From Sulfurimonas sp. (GTDB lineage Bacteria > Campylobacterota > Campylobacteria > Campylobacterales > Sulfurimonadaceae): a DNA stretch of 11,003 bases. Where the stretch lies: the NCBI GenBank assembly GCA_021161305.1, contig JAGHAW010000081.1, positions 1 through 11,003 of the forward strand. Direction: 5' to 3'. The position numbers and the translations under genes were made by a program. The notes under the pieces were generated by a model that saw only the letters and a list, made by a program, of their open reading frames with translations, did not search any database and was not told the origin of the DNA. Of this stretch, positions 6,354-11,003 are shown one piece after another (the first letter of the stretch is position 1; each line of letters starts with the position of its first letter).

Positions 6354-7355
6354 TTAAAATGCTAAAGTCAGTTGCTTTTGATTTGTTAACGGCTTAGATA
6401 GTATAGACTTATCTACACCGATGATAAGTGCAAAATGAAAATTGCTACTCTTTAGTATATTTACTATATCTTTTTCATTTTTATAAAAATGTATATTTTT
6501 AGAATCTTTGTACTCGCTGGCATGTAAAAATGGTAAAATAAATATAGTATTTGCCCAAGTGGCATTTTTTTGTAAAAAGTTTATCTCTTTTTGGATTAAA
6601 TCACTGTTTTTTTCAAAGATTAGTACTTTATCGCTTGTCCCAAACTCTTTTATCTCAAAATTTTTATTTGTAAAAACTGCTTCAAAATGATCTATTTGTG
6701 TAAATTTTTTAAGCCTAAAATCTATCTTTAAACTTTTATATAGATGCAGTAGTTCTTCAAGATATGGTATAAAAAATGGAGAGATTAGCTGTCTTTCATA
6801 AAATTTATTATCATAAACAAAAGATGTCTCAAAGAGTGTCTGCTCCATAATCTCTATAGGTTGCATTGCGGTTTGAGGAAGCTTTTTAATATTGGTAAAT
6901 ATACTTTTATCAAGTAGAATAGGGCAAAATAAGATTGTTGTTCTGTTTTCTATATGCCAAAGAGAGTTAAAAATATTTTTTATGCTACCATCTAAAACTA
7001 GTAAATTTGGTGGAGTTATAACTTGACGAGCCAACTTTAAAATAATTTCATTGCACTCATATGCTACAACTTCTTTCTCTATCATCTTAAATCGAAGCAG
7101 TCTTTTCAGTGCATCATCAATGTTACTAACTTTTATCCAAGCAATTTCACTATCTCTTATCTGTGTTGGTTTCTCAAAAAGAACACCATAAGCACCATTT
7201 TGTACAGCTTCTTCTACTGCTTTATCATCATAAGCAATAAAGAGGTCACCTCTTTTTACCCTATGAGCATCAAAAACAATAGTTTCAAAACTATTTACAC
7301 ATGGTTCATTAATGAGTTTAGCATGTGTAAGTGCGAGAACATTTTCTAGTCTCAT
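6354..7355 (-). CDS. Protein with MurE/MurF-like N-terminal domain, no ATP-binding motif
   Basis: A 333-residue cytoplasmic protein of unknown function. Residues about 24-90 match the UDP-substrate-binding N-terminal domain of Mur ligases: FDAHRVKRGDLFIAYDD (28-44) parallels the D-S-R-x-V-x-x-GDLF-x-A signature, followed by AVQNGAYGVLFEKP. In true MurE/MurF the ATP loop GxxGKT/S would come next; here nothing like it occurs anywhere in the protein, so it should not act as an ATP-driven ligase. The rest (about 110-333) is an alpha/beta pattern with FGTSDKVLIFEK (238-249) and ends in strands such as HFALIIGVD. The start ATG overlaps the metG stop as ATGA, indicating translational coupling, and this is the last gene of the operon. 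It might bind UDP-muramyl precursors or be a diverged structural relative. The domain call is fair; any role in peptidoglycan synthesis is inference. Confidence 0.75.
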   Translation of the reverse strand: MRLENVLALTHAKLINEPCVNSFETIVFDAHRVKRGDLFIAYDDKAVEEAVQNGAYGVLFEKPTQIRDSEIAWIKVSNIDDALKRLLRFKMIEKEVVAYECNEIILKLARQVITPPNLLVLDGSIKNIFNSLWHIENRTTILFCPILLDKSIFTNIKKLPQTAMQPIEIMEQTLFETSFVYDNKFYERQLISPFFIPYLEELLHLYKSLKIDFRLKKFTQIDHFEAVFTNKNFEIKEFGTSDKVLIFEKNSDLIQKEINFLQKNATWANTIFILPFLHASEYKDSKNIHFYKNEKDIVNILKSSNFHFALIIGVDKSILSKPLTNQKQLTLAF

Positions 7356-9316
7356 CCAATAGGTGTGCCTGCCTTTTTAGGTTTCTCTGGTCTAACTAAA
7401 CATAGACCATCTTCATCCTTAGCAGCAAGAAGCATTCCTTCTGACATCATTCCCATAAGTTTTGCAGGTTTTAGATTTGCTACAACACAAACTTGACTGC
7501 CTACAAGTGATTGAGCACTATAAAACTCTTTGATTCCAGCCACAACTTGTCTAGGTTTATCTTCACCTAAATCAACTTGAAGTTTTAAAAGCTTTTTACT
7601 TTTAGGAACTTCTTCGGCTTCTATAACAATACCTATTTTTAAAGATGTTTCAAAAAATTGTCCAATCTCTATAAGATTATCATCTTCTTTTTTTTCTTCT
7701 TCAATTTCTTGCCCCAGGGCACTCTCTCTGGCTTTGCCATTCACCTTGTCTTTTGGAGCATTTGGCTGTGCAACAGGTGCTTCTGACATCAAAGGCTCTT
7801 CAACACGAGGGAATAAGGGCGGTACTTTTTTGATATTAAATAATTTCAATAGCTTTTTACCTATTACAAGCTCTTTATAGCTATTATTATTTATCTCAAA
7901 GTCAAGTGCATCTGCGATAATATTTGTAGTTTTAGGCATGATAGGACTTAGCATAATAGATGCTTTAGCCAAAATATTTGCAACAAGAGCAACAGTAGCT
8001 AAAGCCTCATCAACTTTTCCCTCTTTCATTTTTACCCAAGGCTCATAACCTGTTATAGCACCATTTCCTATAGCAAAAAGTTTCCAAAGTTCATCTAAGT
8101 ATCTATGAGTTTGTAAATTTTGCATAAAACCATCAAGATTACCGAGAACTTCATTCATCGCATCTAACTCTTTTGCATGATACTTCTCAACATCAACACT
8201 GTCTATCTTAAAATCACTATACTTTCCACTCATGCCGATAATACGGTTAAGGAGATTACCCAAGTCATTACTAAGTTCTGAGTTAATTCTGTCTATAAAT
8301 GCTCTTTGAGAAAAATCACCATCTTGACCAAATGGAACTTCTCTAAGCATAAAATATCTTAGATTTTCAACACCATAAGCATCTGCAACCTCTTTAGGAG
8401 AGACAACATTACCTTTTGATTTACTCATCTTTTCACCATCTCTAGTCCACCAGCCGTGAGCACCGATATGCTTAGGAAGTGGCATATCAAGGCTCATTAA
8501 AAAGGCCGGCCAATAGATAGCATGAAAACGAAGAATATCTTTACCCACGAAGTGAACTGAAGCAGGCCAGTACTTCATATTAGCATCATCTTTACCATAG
8601 CCAAGAGCTGTAATATAGTTCATAAGAGCATCAAGCCAAACATACATTACATGCTTGTCATCATTCAGGCTCTTAGGCATCCCAACTCCCCAACTAAATG
8701 ATGTACGAGTAACAGAAAGATCACGAAGCCCACCTTTTACAAAGTTGATAACTTCATTTGCCCGAGAACGAGGTAGAATAAAATCAGGATTCTCTTCATA
8801 AAGTTTTAGAAGTCTATCTTCATATTTTGAAAGTTTAAAGAAGTAACTTTCTTCTTTAACGATACTTGTAGCTCTCCCACAATCAGGACAAAATTCACCA
8901 TCAACAAGTTGAGTTTCAGGAAAAAAAGTCTCACAACTAACACAGTAATGACCCTCATAAAAATCTTTATAGATATCACCTTTAGCATACATCGCTTCAA
9001 AAGCTTTTTGAACACCCATTTTATGGTCTGCATCGGTAGTTCTGATAAACTGATCATAACTTATATCAAATTCATCCCAAAGATTTTTAAATGAAGCACT
9101 AATTTCGTCTGCAAATTCTTGAGTAGGTTTACCACTCTTTTGAGCTGATTCTTCAATCTTCTGTCCATGCTCATCAGTTCCAGTTAAAAAGTAAGTATCA
9201 TTACCTTTCAATCTTTCATATCTAGCCATAGTATCTGCAATAAAAGTTGTGTAAGCATGTCCAATGTGTGCTTCCCCGTTTACATAGTATATAGGTGTTG
9301 TTATGTATTTATTCAA
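7352..9316 (-). CDS. metG: Methionyl-tRNA synthetase
   Basis: Charges tRNA-Met with methionine at the expense of ATP. It is 654 residues, the long form with a C-terminal tRNA-binding domain. The class I motifs are HIGH at 17-20 and KMSKS at 296-300. The zinc knuckle is a single four-cysteine set, C125/C128 and C143/C146. The anticodon-binding helical domain spans about 345-500. A charged, proline-rich linker (about 505-545) leads to the OB-fold tRNA-binding domain (about 547-645, with KLLKLQVDLGEDKPRQVVAGI). Translation starts at TTG: AAGGA lies 8 bases upstream, no in-frame ATG precedes it, and the N-terminus KYITTPIYYVNGEAHIGH matches the family. The upstream small ORF ends 33 bases before; the downstream gene overlaps by 4 bases. 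An unusual GC-rich palindromic stretch encodes residues 523-536 of the linker. Confidence 0.97.
   Translation of the reverse strand: MNKYITTPIYYVNGEAHIGHAYTTFIADTMARYERLKGNDTYFLTGTDEHGQKIEESAQKSGKPTQEFADEISASFKNLWDEFDISYDQFIRTTDADHKMGVQKAFEAMYAKGDIYKDFYEGHYCVSCETFFPETQLVDGEFCPDCGRATSIVKEESYFFKLSKYEDRLLKLYEENPDFILPRSRANEVINFVKGGLRDLSVTRTSFSWGVGMPKSLNDDKHVMYVWLDALMNYITALGYGKDDANMKYWPASVHFVGKDILRFHAIYWPAFLMSLDMPLPKHIGAHGWWTRDGEKMSKSKGNVVSPKEVADAYGVENLRYFMLREVPFGQDGDFSQRAFIDRINSELSNDLGNLLNRIIGMSGKYSDFKIDSVDVEKYHAKELDAMNEVLGNLDGFMQNLQTHRYLDELWKLFAIGNGAITGYEPWVKMKEGKVDEALATVALVANILAKASIMLSPIMPKTTNIIADALDFEINNNSYKELVIGKKLLKLFNIKKVPPLFPRVEEPLMSEAPVAQPNAPKDKVNGKARESALGQEIEEEKKEDDNLIEIGQFFETSLKIGIVIEAEEVPKSKKLLKLQVDLGEDKPRQVVAGIKEFYSAQSLVGSQVCVVANLKPAKLMGMMSEGMLLAAKDEDGLCLVRPEKPKKAGTPIG
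7710..7750. repeat. GC-rich palindromic stretch inside metG
   Basis: About 60% of bases 7711-7750 are G or C, far above the surrounding AT-rich DNA. Two small perfect palindromes lie close together: TGCCC-CA-GGGCA (7710-7721) and TGGC-TTT-GCCA (7729-7739), separated by a CT run. The segment is in frame and encodes residues 523-536 (DKVNGKARESALGQ) of a flexible linker. This looks like a short palindromic repeat that inserted where the protein tolerates extra residues. No second copy is present in the window, so repeat status is inference. Confidence 0.4.
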
Positions 9317-9349
9317 AATAATTATCCTTAATTTTATTTCATAGTTTCT

Positions 9350-9547
9350 TTAAAACTCAAATCCACCAGTATCGCCCTTAGACATACTGTTGTAAACTGA
9401 TTTTATATATTGGGTTCTTAGTTCGCATGCCAAGTAATGTTCACAATCACTGCAACTCTTTAAGCCCTTATCTTTTTGACACTTTTGTAGTTTTAAAATC
9501 ATCTCATCGAGATGTATTTCAAACTTATCCTTCTCTGGTATAGACAT
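9350..9547 (-). CDS. Small four-cysteine protein of unknown function
   Basis: A 65-residue, probably cytoplasmic protein. Its four cysteines, C23, C32, C35 and C41, have the spacing C-x8-C-x2-C-x5-C, in a stretch reading KSCSDCEHYLACELR; this would suit zinc or an iron-sulphur cluster, but neither is shown. The C-terminus ends in a glycine-phenylalanine tail (SKGDTGGFEF). No signal peptide or membrane segment is present. The ATG lies 23 bases inside the 3' end of fbp in another frame, with only a weak AGAG ribosome binding site, so it is probably translated by coupling from fbp. I recall a small ORF in the same place between fbp and metG in Campylobacter jejuni, which supports a real conserved gene. 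The function is unknown. Confidence 0.75.
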   Translation of the reverse strand: MSIPEKDKFEIHLDEMILKLQKCQKDKGLKSCSDCEHYLACELRTQYIKSVYNSMSKGDTGGFEF

Positions 9548-10367
9548 CTTTTACTCTTGCTATCTCATATTTTGAACCAAAAAAGCAGATAGCTGTATCA
9601 TGTATATGAGCATGTGGAAGCTGCATTAAATCTTTTGTGCCGTCTATCGCCTCTCCACCTGATTTTTGATAGATAAAGGCAAAAGGAAAGACTTCAAACA
9701 GTTTACGAAGTTTTCCATCTGGTTTGTCACTAGTGCCAGGGTAACTAAAAAGCCCACCACCTTTTAAAAGAATCTGATGCAGGTCAGGAACCATTCCTCC
9801 TGAATATCTAAGACGATAACCCTCTTTAAAGAAACCATCTATCATCTCTTTATGATAAGGTGCCCAATTTTGCTGAGTTCCACCGGGTGCCATAAGCTTA
9901 CCTTTTTCATCTAGTCTTATCTCTTTTACAAATTCAAACTCACCCGCTTGAAGCAGATATAGTTTAGTTTTATTTTGAGTAAAAACCATTTCAACTCTTG
10001 GTCCATAGACTACATAGCATGCAGCAACCATATTTTTAGCACCAAAAGCATTTTCATATATGCCAAAAATAGAACCAACACTAAGATTTACATCCACTAA
10101 AGATGAACCATCAAGAGGATCATAAGCGATAAAATATTTACCACTGCTACTCATAGGCATCTCATGCTCTTTTTCTTCGCTGGCAATAGTATGGATAGAA
10201 TCTATGTTTGAGAATTCTTCTTCAATAATCATATCACACTGAATATCAAGCTGAAGCTGAGTCTCTCCTGAGCTGTTTTCTTGTTGAGAATAGCCTATAT
10301 CCTTAACATCAATAGCATCTTTAATTCTTATAGCACTTCTTTGAATTGCGTCAAATATATCTCTCAT
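9525..10367 (-). CDS. fbp: Fructose-1,6-bisphosphatase, class I
   Basis: Hydrolyses fructose 1,6-bisphosphate to fructose 6-phosphate in gluconeogenesis and, in autotrophs or organic-acid users, in supply of hexoses. The class I signatures are present in order: ASEEKE (62-67) with metal-binding glutamate, YDPLDGSS (82-89) with D83 and D86 as metal ligands, YSGGMVPDLHQILLKGGG in the substrate-binding part, and FAFIYQKSGGEAIDG near the C-terminus. At 280 residues it is shorter than the E. coli enzyme (332) because N-terminal sequence and loops are reduced, so allosteric AMP control may differ. The ATG directly follows the mobB stop with no gap, and AAGGAAG lies within the last mobB codons. The 3' end overlaps the small cysteine protein by 23 bases. 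Confidence 0.95.
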   Translation of the reverse strand: MRDIFDAIQRSAIRIKDAIDVKDIGYSQQENSSGETQLQLDIQCDMIIEEEFSNIDSIHTIASEEKEHEMPMSSSGKYFIAYDPLDGSSLVDVNLSVGSIFGIYENAFGAKNMVAACYVVYGPRVEMVFTQNKTKLYLLQAGEFEFVKEIRLDEKGKLMAPGGTQQNWAPYHKEMIDGFFKEGYRLRYSGGMVPDLHQILLKGGGLFSYPGTSDKPDGKLRKLFEVFPFAFIYQKSGGEAIDGTKDLMQLPHAHIHDTAICFFGSKYEIARVKDVYTREG

Positions 10368-10871
10368 CTACACTTCCTTTGCATTTTTTAATATCCATGA
10401 AATAATCTCATCTGGATTGTTTAAGTCTAAAATATCTACATCACTTGGCATGTCATACTCTTGCACATTGACACTATCATCTATTGCTAAAGCATTCATA
10501 TATGGAAAATAATCACTATCAAGAGAATTTCTAAAAACACTTATACGAGGCAGTGGAAGGTGCTTCAGACCCTCAACCAGCAAAATATCAAACTTATCAA
10601 AAAGTCTTATCATCTCATCTATATCTTTGTTCTTTCTCGAAAAATAGGTAGTTCTTTGCGGCGATGTCACAATTACTTCTGCACCGGTATCGCTAAATTT
10701 ATAGCTATCTTTACCTACAACATCAAATCTAGCTTTATCCCCCGGATCATGCTTAACAATTGCAACTTCTTTTTTATATTCGTTAATAAGTTTTCGTGCA
10801 ACTTTTAGTATAAGCGTAGTCTTGCCACTATTGGAAGGTCCTGTAAATGCAACTGCTAATCTTTTATTCAA
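10368..10871 (-). CDS. mobB: Molybdopterin-guanine dinucleotide biosynthesis protein MobB
   Basis: A 167-residue P-loop GTP-binding protein that assists MobA in making the guanine dinucleotide form of the molybdenum cofactor used by periplasmic nitrate, formate and polysulphide reductases. The Walker A motif GPSNSGKTT is at 11-19. AIVKHDPGDKARFDVVGKDS and the nearby SDTGA correspond to the family's substrate loop, and LLVEGLKHLPLPRISVFR (97-114) is the family's VEG-x-K signature. Translation starts at TTG: no in-frame ATG lies near, and the N-terminus KRLAVAFTGPSNSGKTT fits the family. The ribosome binding site is weak (AGAGA about 6 bases upstream). It is the first gene of the five-gene operon and has a TATAAT box at 10900-10905. 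Its link to fbp and metG is one of position, not pathway. No mobA is visible. Confidence 0.94.
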   Translation of the reverse strand: MNKRLAVAFTGPSNSGKTTLILKVARKLINEYKKEVAIVKHDPGDKARFDVVGKDSYKFSDTGAEVIVTSPQRTTYFSRKNKDIDEMIRLFDKFDILLVEGLKHLPLPRISVFRNSLDSDYFPYMNALAIDDSVNVQEYDMPSDVDILDLNNPDEIISWILKNAKEV

Positions 10872-10899
10872 TTTATATCTCTGTTTTAAAATTTAAGAG

Positions 10900-10905
10900 A
10901 TTATA
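10900..10905 (-). promoter_or_regulatory. Probable -10 box of the mobB-fbp-metG operon
   Basis: The minus strand reads TTTTTGTATAATCTC, with a perfect TATAAT at 10905-10900 preceded directly by TG. Transcription would start near 10893, about 22 bases before the TTG. It lies back to back with the plus-strand promoter at 10927-10932. Confidence 0.55.
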
Positions 10906-10926
10906 CAAAAAGGTTGTTTAATAAGA

Positions 10927-10949
10927 TATAATTCCATTACGAATAGGGG
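10927..10949 (+). promoter_or_regulatory. -10 box and ribosome binding site of the right-edge gene
   Basis: A perfect TATAAT is at 10927-10932, predicting a start near 10939. AGGGG at 10945-10949 lies 6 bases before the ATG at 10956. A start at 10939 would leave a leader of about 17 bases, just enough to include the ribosome binding site. Confidence 0.5.
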
Positions 10950-10955
10950 CAAATA

Positions 10956-11003
10956 ATGAAATCTTTTTTTATACTTTTAACTTTTATATTGCTTTTTACA
11001 AGT
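10956..11003 (+). CDS. Exported or membrane protein, N-terminal fragment
   Basis: Only 16 codons are present before the right edge. They read MKSFFILLTFILLFTS: one lysine and then an unbroken hydrophobic core, the pattern of a Sec signal peptide or signal anchor. The cleavage site or lipobox would lie beyond the window. The start is supported by AGGGG 6 bases upstream and a TATAAT box before it. Function cannot be told. Confidence 0.6.
   Translation, partial: MKSFFILLTFILLFTS

Noticed and set aside
6298..6356. 22-codon plus-strand ORF starting near 6290
   Set aside because: It has no ribosome binding site and no recognisable feature, and it overlaps the hairpin region; there is no support for translation.
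6508..6690. 60-codon plus-strand frame opposite the MurF-like gene
   Set aside because: It is antisense to a gene supported by family similarity and operon coupling; its composition reflects the AT-rich opposite strand.
1..11003. Mobile element, defence system, CRISPR array, tRNA or rRNA
   Set aside because: No transposase, integrase, regularly spaced repeats, defence protein domains, cloverleaf-like sequence or rRNA segment is visible; gene content is mostly housekeeping and consistent in base composition.

Overview
The window looks like a chromosomal segment of a free-living member of the Campylobacterota (Epsilonproteobacteria), probably close to Sulfurimonas. The evidence is AT-rich DNA, tightly packed operons, AAGGA/GGAG ribosome binding sites, promoters recognisable mainly by a TATAAT -10 box, and gene orders I associate with this phylum (ilvB-ilvH-lpxD, and mobB-fbp-small ORF-metG). 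No sequence search was possible, so the genus is an inference. I see no rRNA, tRNA, CRISPR array, insertion sequence or phage gene.

Region 1 (1-2891) is a signalling cluster. On the minus strand a 657-residue REC-PAS-degenerate GGDEF-EAL protein, a likely c-di-GMP phosphodiesterase, is followed after 3 bases by the start of a membrane-anchored protein cut by the window edge. Divergent from them, across a 94-bp promoter region, is an OmpR-family response regulator with a GTG start. The three probably form one sensory circuit, but no kinase domain lies inside the window.

Region 2 (2893-6016, minus strand) is the operon ilvB-ilvH-lpxD: both subunits of acetolactate synthase (branched-chain amino acid synthesis) and the lipid A acyltransferase LpxD. 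Junctions are a 1-base stop/start overlap and a 2-base gap. lpxD ends one base from the convergent response regulator.

Region 3 (6017-6353) has no intact gene. It holds the ilvB promoter, an inverted repeat, a hairpin that may terminate the next operon, and a short reading frame broken by an apparent single-base shift.

Region 4 (6354-10871, minus strand) is a five-gene operon: mobB (molybdenum cofactor GTP-binding protein), fbp (class I fructose-1,6-bisphosphatase), a 65-residue four-cysteine protein, metG (methionyl-tRNA synthetase) and a protein with a MurE/MurF-like N-terminal domain but no ATP-binding motif. The genes abut or overlap. metG carries a short GC-rich palindromic stretch in a linker. 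At the right edge (10956-11003, plus strand) an exported protein begins, divergent from mobB with overlapping promoters.

Most of the window is housekeeping. The less explained items are the MurF-like protein lacking a P-loop, the four-cysteine protein, the GC-rich insert in metG, the broken reading frame upstream of ilvB, and the signalling cluster.
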